The notes beneath the pieces are model-generated. The model did not search any database. It was not told the origin of the DNA and saw only the letters and a list, made by a program, of their open reading frames with translations. This document shows, one piece after another, positions 37,137 to 45,609 of a DNA stretch of 64,000 nucleotides (its first letter is position 1; each line of letters begins with the position of its first letter). This stretch comes from Calothrix sp. PCC 7103 (GTDB lineage: Bacteria; Cyanobacteriota; Cyanobacteriia; Cyanobacteriales; Nostocaceae). Location: positions 4,080,575 to 4,144,574 of the forward strand of contig NZ_KB217478.1 of assembly GCF_000331305.1 (NCBI RefSeq), read 5' to 3'. The position numbers and the translations under genes are program-made.

Positions 37137-37459
37137 AAAATTATCGTGTTAAAATTATTGATTTATTAAACGAATATGCAACTCATAAGCCAGCTTATGG
37201 AGATATTGAAGTAGAAAAAATATTCGATACTCAACATAACCATTACCAATTGATTAATATTGGCTGGAATAAAGAACGCCGTATTTATAGTCCCTCAATT
37301 CAAATTGACATCAAAAATGATAAAGTTTGGATTCAGTGCAATAACACTGAAGCAGATATTGCACAAGAACTTATTGACATGGGTATTCCAAAGCAAGATA
37401 TTGTAATTGCTTTCCATTCCCCCTCTATGAGGAAATATACTGATTTTGCATTGGGTTGA
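37124..37459 (+). CDS. xisI: XisI family protein
   Basis: A 111-residue XisI: IFDTQHNHYQLINIGWNKER, then HIQIDIKNDK-type strands (here SIQIDIKNDKVWIQCNNTEA) and ELIDMGIPKQDIVIAFHSP near the end, all typical. It is the partner of XisH and may serve as its regulator or inhibitor; orphan pairs have been suggested to be toxin-antitoxin-like, which is not established. Translational coupling is likely from the 13-base overlap with xisH. Confidence 0.9.
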   Translation: MDKIENYRVKIIDLLNEYATHKPAYGDIEVEKIFDTQHNHYQLINIGWNKERRIYSPSIQIDIKNDKVWIQCNNTEADIAQELIDMGIPKQDIVIAFHSPSMRKYTDFALG

Positions 37460-37534
37460 TTTTGTATAAGAGTAATTTAATAGTTGAAATTATTTGAGAC
37501 AATAAATTTAATAACAGGGAAATTATGTATCACT

Positions 37535-38158
37535 ATGGGATATACAGTTTTATATCAAGCTATTCCGGAACAAGCACAACTACTTGAACGCCTACGTTCA
37601 AATAAAAAAATGTATTGTATTTTTGAAGCAGTGGCGCCTTTTAGCTTCAAAATATTTAATGCATCCGAAATAGACGAAAGTTACTTAAATGATATTTTAG
37701 ACAGCGAAGTTGAAGCAGAAAACTTTACCTCTCGTGTTGAAGCAGAAAACACTTGGAAAGAATTTATTGCGGAGTTAGAACTAGCCAAATTTTTATATCC
37801 AAATATTGCTAACAGAGCAACTAATTTGAAGAATTGCTGTAATGTAATTGAAACAGCGCTTATCTCAGAATTAGAGGATGTAGAATTTAATACTGATATT
37901 CGTGTACATAAGTACATACATCAGTTCACGCGCGGTAGCGAACCAGTAGCAGTACATCTTTCTCACTACCCTTGGTACAATCTTTACTTTATACCATCTT
38001 TATTTGTAAAAGAGTTTGCAGAAATTCTACGAAAAATAGAAGGTAAATATTTGTTGGAAAAATATAATTTGTCATACCAAGAGGAATTTGACAGATGGAA
38101 AAATTTGTATTTAGAAGCTTCTCTTTATAACGAAGCGTTATTAATAAATGTAATTTAG
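37535..38158 (+). CDS. Hypothetical protein (DUF1877-like pattern possible)
   Basis: A 207-residue protein from ATG 37535 (MGYTVLYQAIPEQAQLLERL). The frame opens 17 codons earlier, but the internal Met gives a start typical of cyanobacterial YfbM/DUF1877-like small proteins; that family link is tentative. The body is acidic and helical, with a short aromatic block (HYPWYNLYFIPSLFV). No membrane segment. It follows xisI by 75 bases. Confidence 0.5.
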   Translation: MGYTVLYQAIPEQAQLLERLRSNKKMYCIFEAVAPFSFKIFNASEIDESYLNDILDSEVEAENFTSRVEAENTWKEFIAELELAKFLYPNIANRATNLKNCCNVIETALISELEDVEFNTDIRVHKYIHQFTRGSEPVAVHLSHYPWYNLYFIPSLFVKEFAEILRKIEGKYLLEKYNLSYQEEFDRWKNLYLEASLYNEALLINVI

Positions 38159-38884
38159 ATAATAGAAATGGGAATGGTGAATTTGATATATCCTTATTCA
38201 TCTCACACCCGCATGGGGTTAAAATCCACATGCTCATAATTGAAGTCCATTAAAATGGACTAGTAAAGGGAGTTTTATTTTGACGTAGAACAATGATTTG
38301 CAGGGTTCGCAAACGTAATTCGTTACGAATATTTTCAAGCAGGAATAGGTTCTGTTTTACTTCCTTCGCAAGCAATCAATATTTAGGGCTTGCTGAATAG
38401 AACTATAACCTTTACCATGTAATGGTTTCAAGCATTTTAAGTCCAAGTAGATGCAAGCTTAGGGCGCCTACAGGCTCAAAATCCGTGCATTTGGGTGGAA
38501 AAATTAGGGCTGGATTTGTAAGTCAACCTCCGAAACAACCATTTTTTGTACTGCAAGCGCGTCCAGATTCGTTTTGTGGAGTTTTTCAGCAAACCCTATT
38601 TATAGAGGAAAACATCAACAGCCTCACATTGTTTGGAAAAAACTAGGACGGTAACATTTGTGCTAAGATTTGCTAGAAAAACAGAAAAATCGTTTGATAT
38701 TTCTTATCATATATGTATAGACAAAATTAATACTGAAAGTATCTCCTAGGTTAGGGTATACTATATTAATCAGTTAAAGACAGGCGCCCGCTTACTCTGC
38801 ACTTACTTAAGCTTATCTTATTTTGCTTCCGTAGGAACTTCATTGATAGCCTCAATTTTTTGATTCTTCTCCTACATTTTTTTA
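38159..38884. other. Intergenic region with a MITE-like element
   Basis: About 725 bases. It contains an inverted-repeat element (38384-38598). A 74-codon frame inside that element (38422-38646) spans its right end and is not credible as a gene. The rest is AT-rich with no clear signal. Confidence 0.5.
38384..38598. mobile_element. MITE-like element with TAGGG(C/T)TTGCTGAA termini
   Basis: Left end TAGGGCTTGCTGAATA (38384-38399) and right end TTTTCAGCAAACCCTA (38583-38598) are inverted repeats with 2 mismatches in 16. The element is 215 bases and encodes no transposase. Such ends are typical of non-autonomous relatives of insertion sequences. No target duplication was clear. Confidence 0.6.
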
Positions 38885-39097
38885 ATGGAAAACTTAGAAG
38901 GTCGCTCTTTAAGGGACATAACTTGTAAAAAAATGATAGATTGGTATGGTATTGACGAGCAGCTTAATGGTGTCGGTCGAAAATTATTTAAAGTCCGAAG
39001 AGAGAAAAATAGACACGCTATCTCAGTTTATCAAAAAGATAGTAAAACTATCGTAAAGTGCTTGTATTTGCTATTTTGCCTTGAAGTTACATTATGA
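38885..39097 (+). CDS. Doubtful small ORF
   Basis: A 70-codon frame with a polar, basic first part (LRDITCKKMIDWYGIDEQLN) and a hydrophobic tail. No ribosome binding site, no known family. It may be a chance frame or a gene fragment next to the MITE-like element. Listed only because nothing else occupies the space. Confidence 0.2.
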   Translation: MENLEGRSLRDITCKKMIDWYGIDEQLNGVGRKLFKVRREKNRHAISVYQKDSKTIVKCLYLLFCLEVTL

Positions 39098-39256
39098 CTC
39101 AGCCCTTTGACTGTGGTGCCACATGTTGATGCACTCCCACTCATTATACTGAATCATAAAATTGACCAGCACAACTTGTTTAAAATAGGCGCCAGTCAAA
39201 TATTGCACCCAACTGAGAACGCAACGCTTGTTTGTGAGAGCTATTAACAGCGATTC

Positions 39257-39664
39257 TTAGTCTGAACCTATAATTTTCTCCGTCGATGGTTGGCCTTTCT
39301 TAGGAGTAATTGTTAGTAATTTTTGTTCAAGATCTAATTTGTAGGTAGTGCCATTACTTGTAACAGCAGAATATACAGGATGTTGACTGCTGACTAAAGG
39401 TAGAGTAGTAACTTGACTCTTTCCTGTGGTGCGAAATGCTAGTACACTGGTTTGCTTTTCTGGTTGACCACAAAGATTTATATCATGTTTTGTGGTGACG
39501 ATAGTCGCAAAACGCTCCATCCCCTTTGAGCAGATAAAAAATTTCGGTTTTGCACCGCTAGTTTGAGCGCTTGTAACTGGTATCAATAGGATAAAAGTTC
39601 CCGCGCTAATTAAAGCCACTTTCAATAGCTGTTTGTAATTCAATTGAAATTTCACGTTTTTCAT
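39257..39664 (-). CDS. Secreted hypothetical protein
   Basis: A 135-residue protein with a signal peptide: a basic start (MKNVKFQLNYKQ), hydrophobic core (LLKVALISAGTFILLIPV) and an S-A-Q cleavage-like site. ATG 39664 is chosen because the longer frame overlaps the upstream gene and spoils the signal peptide. The mature part is beta-rich, with two Cys (FICSKG and NLCGQPE) that could form a disulfide. It resembles the protein at 40227 in size and pattern. Probably periplasmic; function unknown. Confidence 0.6.
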   Translation of the reverse strand: MKNVKFQLNYKQLLKVALISAGTFILLIPVTSAQTSGAKPKFFICSKGMERFATIVTTKHDINLCGQPEKQTSVLAFRTTGKSQVTTLPLVSSQHPVYSAVTSNGTTYKLDLEQKLLTITPKKGQPSTEKIIGSD

Positions 39665-39677
39665 AAGAAGGTGCCGC

Positions 39678-40190
39678 TTAAAGCTTCTCAAATAACTCTT
39701 GATTAATAATTTCACCCTGAAGGTCAATAATTAATGGAAACTTCCACCCGGTCTTACGAACAGACTTCCAAGGTGCGTTTACAGATATAGAAGAGGGATT
39801 AAAATCGGTTAAATCCAACTTACCTTCATGCTCGTTACTACTAAGAATATCTGAAAATTCAATCACATGCTGTTTAGTCCCAAAAAATTCAACGGTATTT
39901 AGATAAAGTTTTTGTTCACGGTCATCATAATCAATATTGGCTACATACAACTTGCCATACAACCACATACCACCAGCAAAGGCTACACCAAGACTAGAAA
40001 CAACGGCGCCTAAAGCTATACGTTCAGGCAATGGTTTTAAAACTCCCCCATCACCTGGAGCTAGTCCATAATTTCGAGCTATACTCACGCCACCTACAGT
40101 GGTTCCAATTAAAGACAAGAGCGACAGTAGCATAAGGAAACGAACTTTTACTAATTGCCCAGCCGCGCGGAAGACAGGAATTTTACTCAT
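39678..40190 (-). CDS. Hypothetical membrane protein
   Basis: A 170-residue protein with two membrane helices (about 17-38 and 58-80) and a soluble C-terminal domain of about 90 residues that starts YVANIDYDDREQKLYLNTVE. The C-terminal pattern suggests a beta-sandwich. It lies in a minus-strand cluster of three small envelope proteins (40227, 39678, 39257) with gaps of 36 and 13 bases, probably one operon. Family not recognised. Confidence 0.6.
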   Translation of the reverse strand: MSKIPVFRAAGQLVKVRFLMLLSLLSLIGTTVGGVSIARNYGLAPGDGGVLKPLPERIALGAVVSSLGVAFAGGMWLYGKLYVANIDYDDREQKLYLNTVEFFGTKQHVIEFSDILSSNEHEGKLDLTDFNPSSISVNAPWKSVRKTGWKFPLIIDLQGEIINQELFEKL

Positions 40191-40226
40191 GTTACTAATG
40201 AGATAGGTAAAAGAAGTTGTAAATTG

Positions 40227-40625
40227 TTAATTAAGCTCTCGAACTATTGGTTCTCGTAGAATTACACGGTCATTTTTGATTACACTCAAGCTTTGATATC
40301 CTGGAGTTAAATTTACTCCATAAGTATATTCGCCATTTACAGCTTCATAATAATATCCTCTTGTACTTGAACCATTTTCAGTTAAAGGTAGCGATATATA
40401 TTTACCTGTCTTTTTGTCTAAACCTCTATAAGTATTTGCAGTCTCACCACCGCAAATACTTACCAAAAAATGCTTTGTCTCAGCCGCTACAAACGTAATA
40501 TTATTGTCGCCACATAAACTGTCTACAACTCTTGCTTGAGCAGCTTGTGCAAAGGGAAGAGAAAGTGAGCATATACCAACTACAGATAAAATTAATTGTG
40601 CCGTGCGCTTAGAATTGAGTTGCAT
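40227..40625 (-). CDS. Secreted hypothetical protein
   Basis: A 132-residue protein with an N-terminal signal peptide: basic start, LILSVVGICSLSLPF core and an A-Q-A-A-Q-A cleavage region. Two Cys (DSLCGDN and VSICGGE) match in spacing the two of the protein at 39257, so the two may be distant paralogues. First gene of the three-gene envelope cluster. Function unknown. Confidence 0.6.
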   Translation of the reverse strand: MQLNSKRTAQLILSVVGICSLSLPFAQAAQARVVDSLCGDNNITFVAAETKHFLVSICGGETANTYRGLDKKTGKYISLPLTENGSSTRGYYYEAVNGEYTYGVNLTPGYQSLSVIKNDRVILREPIVRELN

Positions 40626-40770
40626 ATATTTGACAGCAGAAAATTGTTTAATTTGTTACTAACTTCTACAGCGCGCGTTTTGGTCATTACGGGAAATTTG
40701 GTTAAATTAGTCGATTATCCGCATTAAAAGAGCTATGTGCTTTGTTATTATAAATAATAATCGTTATCAC

Positions 40771-40804
40771 GTGTTTAGACTAAAAAGTTTTAGTCTAAAA
40801 ACAC
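40771..40804. repeat. AGACTAAAA/TTTTAGTCT hairpin
   Basis: GTGTTTAGACTAAAA and TTTTAGTCTAAAAACAC pair over about 15 bases around a 2-base loop. It could be a transcription end for the sigma-factor gene (whose stop is at 41172) or a regulatory site for the envelope cluster. Confidence 0.5.
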
Positions 40805-41050
40805 GGATATTGCAATACCATGTTTTGATTTTTTCTGAAAAGCGTGCAATAAGTAAACAATATTAATCTGTGTCAATAGTTTTAATAAGTTGGCGCCAAG
40901 ATATAACTCTCTTAACTCTTATCTTTGTGTCCTTTGTGTCTTTGTGGTTTAATTCTCTTACTCACCAAGGCTTATGAGATAAACTAATACCTTCAAATTT
41001 AACATATTTTTTTATCCCAATAACGGGTTATAGCTTTACTTTTAAACAAT

Positions 41051-41143
41051 GTGAGAATCTTTAAGATGCGACCCTACGGGAAAACTGCGTTAACGTTCGC
41101 GACTCATGACAGTCTTTAAAATGCTTTGTTCCTCAGCATGACA
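41051..41143. repeat. GTTTTCCCG-core dispersed repeat, inverted copy
   Basis: Contains CTACGGGAAAACTGCGTTAA and ends CTCAGCATGACA, like the right end of the element at 13142-13292. Confidence 0.6.
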
Positions 41144-41171
41144 TAAGTTCAGATTTTAATTGTTTGCAGTA

Positions 41172-42425
41172 CTAAGTTTGAACTTCGCGTAACCGATGCT
41201 CTAGAAAGCGACGTTCGCTGTCATTGGTGACTAGTGCAAGCGCGCGCGTGTAGCTTTGTGCGGCTGATATTGAGGCGCCTATACGACGCAGCAGGTCGGC
41301 ACGTGCGGCGTGAAATAGATGGTAGTCATCAAGTTGGGGGGCAAGTTTATCGATGAGTTCGAGTGCTGTTTGAGGACTGTCTACCATTGAGATTGCTACT
41401 GCCCGGTTTAACGATACAATTGGCGAGGGCTGTAAGCGTTCGAGTAAATCGTAGAGATGTACAATCTGCAACCAGTCTGTTTCTTCTGCCCGTGGCGCCT
41501 GACAATGTAGTGCTGCGATTGCTGCTTGTACGGCAAACGCACCTGGTTTACTCCGCAGTGCTTCTTCGACTAGTGGTAGTGAGTTGGCTATTTGTTGTTG
41601 GTTCCAACGCTTACGATTTTGATCTTCGAGTAGGATAATATCGCCTGCCTCATCAAGACGGGCGTCACGCCGGGAGTCGTGTAGTAACATGAGCGCAAGC
41701 AGTGCCGTTACTTCTGTTGGGGGTTGTGGCGCCATTAACTCTCTCACTATACGACACAACCGGATGGCTTCTGTACATAGGTCGGCTCTCACCATTGTCT
41801 CGCCTCTTGTCGCTGCGTAGCCTTCGTTGAAAATGAGATAAATTACCGTTAACACTGCTTCTACGCGCGCGGGTAAATCGCTTGTGTCTGGTACTTTATA
41901 TGGAATACCCGCATCCCGAATTTTGCGCTTGGCTCGTACAATTCGTTGTGCCATTGTCGCTGTGGGTACAAGAAACGCGCGTGCAATTTCGTCTGTTTCG
42001 AGTCCGCCCAGCATCCGCAGCGTCAAAGCAACTTGAGACTCGATGGCTAGTGCTGGGTGGCAGCAAGTGAAGATCAGTTTTAGCCTATCGTCTGGAATTT
42101 CATCGGTGTCGTAGCTTGGCTCCTCGGTTGTTGGAATTAACCCCGATGCAGCGTACCATTCCAGTTTTTCGTTTTGCCGCGTTTGGCGCCGTAGACAATC
42201 GATAGCTTTGTATCGGGCTGTTTTAATAATCCATGCACGGGGGAGAGCGGGAACTCCTGTGGACTGCCACTGATTTACGGCGGCTGTAAAAGCTTCTTGC
42301 GCTGCCTCTTGTGCTAGGTCAAAATCTCCAACCAAGCGGATCAAGGTAGCGACAATCCGACCCCATTCAGATCGATAAAGGGAGTTGATAGCTTGGGTTA
42401 CATCTGATTTTGCATTTGAAACCAT
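41172..42425 (-). CDS. ECF42-type RNA polymerase sigma factor
   Basis: A 417-residue ECF sigma factor of the long, anti-sigma-free ECF42 group. Region 2 (about 15-80: WGRIVATLIRLVGDFDLAQE and AFTAAVNQW ... RAWIIKTARYKAIDCLRR) and region 4 (about 115-175: IFTCCHPALAIESQVALTLR, LETDEIARAFLVPTATMAQR) are followed by a 230-residue C-terminal TPR-like extension (DUF6596 type), which in this group replaces an anti-sigma factor. It is divergent from a YCII protein, the standard ECF42 neighbour. Activity may be controlled through the extension. Confidence 0.92.
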   Translation of the reverse strand: MVSNAKSDVTQAINSLYRSEWGRIVATLIRLVGDFDLAQEAAQEAFTAAVNQWQSTGVPALPRAWIIKTARYKAIDCLRRQTRQNEKLEWYAASGLIPTTEEPSYDTDEIPDDRLKLIFTCCHPALAIESQVALTLRMLGGLETDEIARAFLVPTATMAQRIVRAKRKIRDAGIPYKVPDTSDLPARVEAVLTVIYLIFNEGYAATRGETMVRADLCTEAIRLCRIVRELMAPQPPTEVTALLALMLLHDSRRDARLDEAGDIILLEDQNRKRWNQQQIANSLPLVEEALRSKPGAFAVQAAIAALHCQAPRAEETDWLQIVHLYDLLERLQPSPIVSLNRAVAISMVDSPQTALELIDKLAPQLDDYHLFHAARADLLRRIGASISAAQSYTRALALVTNDSERRFLEHRLREVQT

Positions 42426-42453
42426 AGATGTTGATAAAAAATTTTTGCCGAGA

Positions 42454-42480
42454 TGTCGATTTGAGGCAGTGCCGTTCGAC
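42454..42480 (+). promoter_or_regulatory. Predicted ECF42 promoter, copy 1
   Basis: TGTCGA (42454-42459), 17-base spacer, CGAC (42477-42480), matching the reported ECF42 preference for TGTCGA at -35 and CGA at -10. It is followed by GGAGG, ATG 42516 and a stop after only seven codons (42539). Confidence 0.7.
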
Positions 42481-42562
42481 TTACTTAATATAGGGAAGCA
42501 AATGGAGGTTTAAACATGGTAAAGCACGACCCTACCTAATGATAAAAATTTTTTTGGTGAGG

Positions 42563-42589
42563 TGTCGATTTTAGGCAATGCCGTTCGAC
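42563..42589 (+). promoter_or_regulatory. Predicted ECF42 promoter, copy 2
   Basis: TGTCGA (42563-42568), 17-base spacer, CGAC (42586-42589). The surrounding 55 bases are a direct repeat of the copy-1 region. This copy is 43 bases before the YCII gene start, so it is the proximal promoter. Confidence 0.75.
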
Positions 42590-42631
42590 TTACTTACAAA
42601 GGGAAACAAAAACAGGAAAGGGAGGCAAACT

Positions 42632-42991
42632 ATGAAATATGTGCTGCTGATTTACCTGGAAGAAAATGCCATAAGCGATACTGAGAGGGAGCATTGTTAT
42701 GAAAAATCCGCACGTCTGGCACAGCAACTCAACTCAAATGGGCAGTATCTAGCAACCGCCCCACTCCACCCTGTAGCAACTGCAACCAGTGTACGAGTAC
42801 GCGATGGCAAACCGCTCGTGACTGATGGACCGTTTGCAGAAACCCGTGAACAATTGGGTGGGTTCTTCCTTATTAATGCCCAAGACCTTGACGAAGCAAT
42901 TGATATTGCTGCCCAAATTCCAGGCGCCCAATTTGGCACCGTTGAAATTCGACCTGTAATTGAAGTTGCGGGTTTACCAGAGAATTCGTAA
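42632..42991 (+). CDS. YCII/DGPF-domain protein
   Basis: A 119-residue protein with the YCII-related pattern: MKYVLLIYLEENAISD, ATSVRVRDGKPLVTDGPFAE and LGGFFLINAQDLDEAIDIAA. The DGPF motif is characteristic of partners of ECF41/ECF42 sigma factors. ATG 42632 has a good GGGAGG site; the longer frame (42578) would begin inside the promoter. Probably the first gene of the ECF42 regulon; the biochemical role of this family is unknown. Confidence 0.9.
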   Translation: MKYVLLIYLEENAISDTEREHCYEKSARLAQQLNSNGQYLATAPLHPVATATSVRVRDGKPLVTDGPFAETREQLGGFFLINAQDLDEAIDIAAQIPGAQFGTVEIRPVIEVAGLPENS

Positions 42992-43026
42992 TTGCACTTA
43001 ACTTCAACTTAAAAGGAGAAACTTAA

Positions 43027-43470
43027 ATGAGTACCAATACCACAATAACCCATAACGAAGCTCAGGTTCGCCAATTAATTTCCGATCAACAACGCGCCAT
43101 TTGCGCTAAAGATGTTGACCAAATCATGTCTCGCTATGCCAACGAAATCGTTGTATTTGACGTCAAACCTCCGTTTCAAACCCAAGGGAAAGTAGCTTGG
43201 CGCCAAGTATGGGAAGAGTGCTTACCTTACTTCCCAGACACCTTTGAGATGGAAACACGAGACCTAAAAATTACCGTTAGTGAAGATTTAGCGGTTGCAC
43301 ATTGGCTATTTCGCTTTACAGGCAAAGAAAACCATCCGGCAATGCAAACATGGATGCGTGTTACTGCTGTCTGCCAGAAAAATCATGGCGAATGGCAAAT
43401 ACTACACGAACATCTCTCAGTTCCATTTAATCCAGAGACTTCTCAAGCTGCATTTACGCTCAACCCATAA
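43027..43470 (+). CDS. SnoaL/NTF2-like protein (DUF4440-type)
   Basis: A 147-residue NTF2-fold protein: VRQLISDQQRAICAKDVDQI, MSRYANEIVVFDVKPPF, then DLAVAHWLFRFTG and RVTAVCQKNHGEWQILHEH. Such proteins are ketosteroid-isomerase-like, with a cone-shaped pocket, and often travel with ECF sigma factors. It sits 35 bases after the YCII gene with AAAGGAG before ATG, and is probably in the same operon. Substrate unknown. Confidence 0.85.
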   Translation: MSTNTTITHNEAQVRQLISDQQRAICAKDVDQIMSRYANEIVVFDVKPPFQTQGKVAWRQVWEECLPYFPDTFEMETRDLKITVSEDLAVAHWLFRFTGKENHPAMQTWMRVTAVCQKNHGEWQILHEHLSVPFNPETSQAAFTLNP

Positions 43471-43491
43471 GCCAATCAAAGGAGCTTAAAA

Positions 43492-43902
43492 ATGAAAATC
43501 AACCCTTATCTCATGTTTAGTGGCAACTGTGAGGCAGCGTTCAAGTTCTATGAGCAATGTCTTGGCGGCAAAATTGTTACGATGATGACCCACCAAGAGG
43601 CGCCTTCAGCAGAACATGTTCCCGTTCAATGGCATGACAAAATTATGCACGCCTGCCTCGATCTAGGCGATAGATTATTAATGGGTTCCGATAGTCCAGA
43701 TGAACACTTTGAAACACCCCAAGGCTTTTATGTGCAAGTCAGCATTGAATCACCAGAAGAAGCAGAACGTGTTTTTCACGCTCTGGCAGAAAAAGGAAAA
43801 GTGAAGATGCCAATTGATCAAACCTTTTGGTCTGTTCGTTTTGGCATGTTGGTTGATCAATTTGGAACTCCGTGGATGATTAACTGCGAAAAGGTTGCTT
43901 GA
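43492..43902 (+). CDS. VOC-family (PhnB-like glyoxalase fold) protein
   Basis: A 136-residue PhnB-like protein: MKINPYLMFSGNCEAAFKFY, EQCLGGKIVTMM and a C-terminal FGMLVDQFGTPWMINCE. The family shares the glyoxalase/bleomycin-resistance fold, usually lacking the full metal site. It follows the NTF2-like gene by 21 bases with CAAAGGAG before ATG. The YCII, NTF2-like and VOC genes look like one operon under ECF42 control. Confidence 0.9.
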   Translation: MKINPYLMFSGNCEAAFKFYEQCLGGKIVTMMTHQEAPSAEHVPVQWHDKIMHACLDLGDRLLMGSDSPDEHFETPQGFYVQVSIESPEEAERVFHALAEKGKVKMPIDQTFWSVRFGMLVDQFGTPWMINCEKVA

Positions 43903-43979
43903 CCGTTACTCCTGGGAAATGTTTGTAAGCATCTCCCAGGAACTTTAGCAACTTTAGGTGTTAAAAATACCGCGTCCAT

Positions 43980-44636
43980 TTAAGTACTTCCGATGTGAGT
44001 TTGTAATATTTCTAATACAACATCTGAAAGTAGGGGGTCTATCCATTTTTTACCACTGTGTGTAGCATGGATAGCTTCAAGTAAATGGTTGACTTCAATG
44101 TCTTTCATGCAATAAGAGTTGGCGCCTGCTGCAAAAGCAGACAAGACAGTTTCTATATTTTTGTATCTAGATAGAATTATTGCTTTAACACGATTATTAC
44201 TTTGTTGCAACTCTCGCATTAATTCAATGCCATTTTTACCAGGTAAATCAATATTTATAATTGCGACATCTGGTTGTTGCTGTTGTAAAAGCAATAAAGC
44301 GTCAAAATAAGAAGTGGCTTCACCGACAACTTCTATATCTGGACTCTCTGATAGTATTATCCGAATACCAGTGCGAATAATGTCATTGCCTTCTATAATT
44401 ACCAACCGAACTTTTCCTGTTAGTAATTTAGTATTTCTCAGAATATCTGACATCGAGTCCTCTTGCTGATAAGCAATATTTATTTCTGAAATAATATTTC
44501 TCATTCGAGCATCCGAGTGAATTATACCAAAAATGTTGTTGGCAGTTTGGATATCCTCTTGGCCTAAAGCCTGTAAATATTGCATAAGAAGCTGTAAGCG
44601 TGAGGCAATATTGTAATTTTCCTGTTGTTCTGACAT
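43980..44636 (-). CDS. Response regulator receiver protein without output domain
   Basis: A 218-residue protein. The receiver domain covers about 75-195: VRLVIIEGNDIIRTGIRIIL, phospho-acceptor Asp130 in IINIDLPGKNGIELM, and Lys in the C-terminal signature (CMKDIE). The receiver resembles NarL/LuxR types, but the frame ends about 20 residues later, without the LuxR DNA-binding domain. A helical N-terminal extension of 74 residues precedes it. The first acidic pocket residues are E82 and D85 rather than two adjacent acids. No kinase is adjacent. It may act by protein contact. Confidence 0.8.
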   Translation of the reverse strand: MSEQQENYNIASRLQLLMQYLQALGQEDIQTANNIFGIIHSDARMRNIISEINIAYQQEDSMSDILRNTKLLTGKVRLVIIEGNDIIRTGIRIILSESPDIEVVGEATSYFDALLLLQQQQPDVAIINIDLPGKNGIELMRELQQSNNRVKAIILSRYKNIETVLSAFAAGANSYCMKDIEVNHLLEAIHATHSGKKWIDPLLSDVVLEILQTHIGST

Positions 44637-45482
44637 AGTTTTATCCTTTTTAAAGAGAGTACGGAGGAGGAGCTAGAAAGGATATATTCGTCAAAATTAA
44701 AATTTGCGTGCGGATTTCACGAATGCAAGGAAGGAATATTGTTTGACGGTTATGTATCAGACATCGAGAGTGCAGAATTTAGAGACGTGAATTAGTCACC
44801 TCTCTAAACGTAATGGCTGTTATATAACTTCACCAGTGTAAATAAGTTGTCTGCCACCAACTTAACTTCGTTATATCGTATTGAAACATAAAATACGATG
44901 CCCAAAACATGCTTTTTATGGATATTAAAAAACAAAGGGAATCCGTAATGAGTTGATATTTATACACTAATTTACGGACATACAATGTTGCGGCAGAGCA
45001 AAAGTACGCATAAATATAAAAATTCTGCGATGAGAATATAAAGTTACCATAAATCGAGCAAAGTTAGCTACAGTCTATGATTGAATAACTTGTATATAAA
45101 TATTTGGCTTGCAAGGAAAAATATACCACTCATACTAAAGATATAGTTATCTCTACACTGATTTTCTACATATACTTATGTAACTCAAAATAAAGATTTT
45201 ATGTGATTATACTGAATTTTGTTATGTCACTTAAAATTTATAAATTTTACAAAGCGATGCTCTTGAAATATAACCTATATTTACAGCAACTAGCTTGATA
45301 TTAAATGTATGTCTTCAAAATTAAGGCGCCTGAATTATTGATACAAAAAACCAATAAATTATCCTAATATATTGTATAGGACTTTAGTACTTATCTTAAC
45401 GCAAAAGCCAAGATAATATTACATATAGTAGCCCTATATGTTTTGTACATCGGGTATGCTCCCGCCGTTACATGTTATTCAC
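44637..45482. other. Long AT-rich intergenic region
   Basis: About 850 bases with no supported gene. It contains a near-perfect inverted repeat (44778-44808, TTTAGAGACGTGA and TCACCTCTCTAAA) of the GAGACG family. A WD40 remnant follows at its right end, so parts may be decayed coding DNA. Confidence 0.5.
44778..44808. repeat. TTTAGAGACGTGA inverted repeat
   Basis: Two 13-base arms with one mismatch around a 5-base loop. Member of the GAGACG palindrome family; the only one not near a gene end, which may mean the gene it served has decayed. Confidence 0.6.
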
Positions 45483-45581
45483 ATAAGTAAATTGGGAACA
45501 CTATTACTAAAACATGGTGGATTCGTTATTGTTGGCAGTGTAGATGGAACTATTACAATTTGGGGAATGTGTGAATTTTAA
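45483..45581 (+). pseudogene. Remnant of a WD40-repeat protein C-terminus
   Basis: The frame ends HGGFVIVGSVDGTITIWGMC-E-F then stop. The G-F-(V/I)-(V/I) ... S-x-D-G-T-I-x-I-W pattern is a WD40 repeat blade, and such an end is common in large cyanobacterial WD40 proteins. Only one blade remains, and no start is available. Confidence 0.45.
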
Positions 45582-45609
45582 GCTTTAACAAGTAACTACA
45601 TAAAAAACA

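Larger units (their letters stand above)
40626..41171. other. Intergenic region with hairpin and dispersed repeats
   Basis: About 545 bases. Contains a long hairpin (40771-40804, GTGTTTAGACTAAAA and a complementary arm with two extra bases), a TTTGTGTCCTTTGTGTCTTT repeat (about 40920-40945), and a GTTTTCCCG-type repeat (41051-41143). No coding frame is supported. Confidence 0.55.

Noticed and set aside
36720-37459. xisH/xisI as evidence for a nearby fdxN excision element
   Set aside because: No XisF-type recombinase or fdxN sequence is present, and such pairs are common elsewhere in these genomes.
38422-38646. 74-codon frame
   Set aside because: It runs across the right end of a MITE-like element and ends in unrelated sequence.
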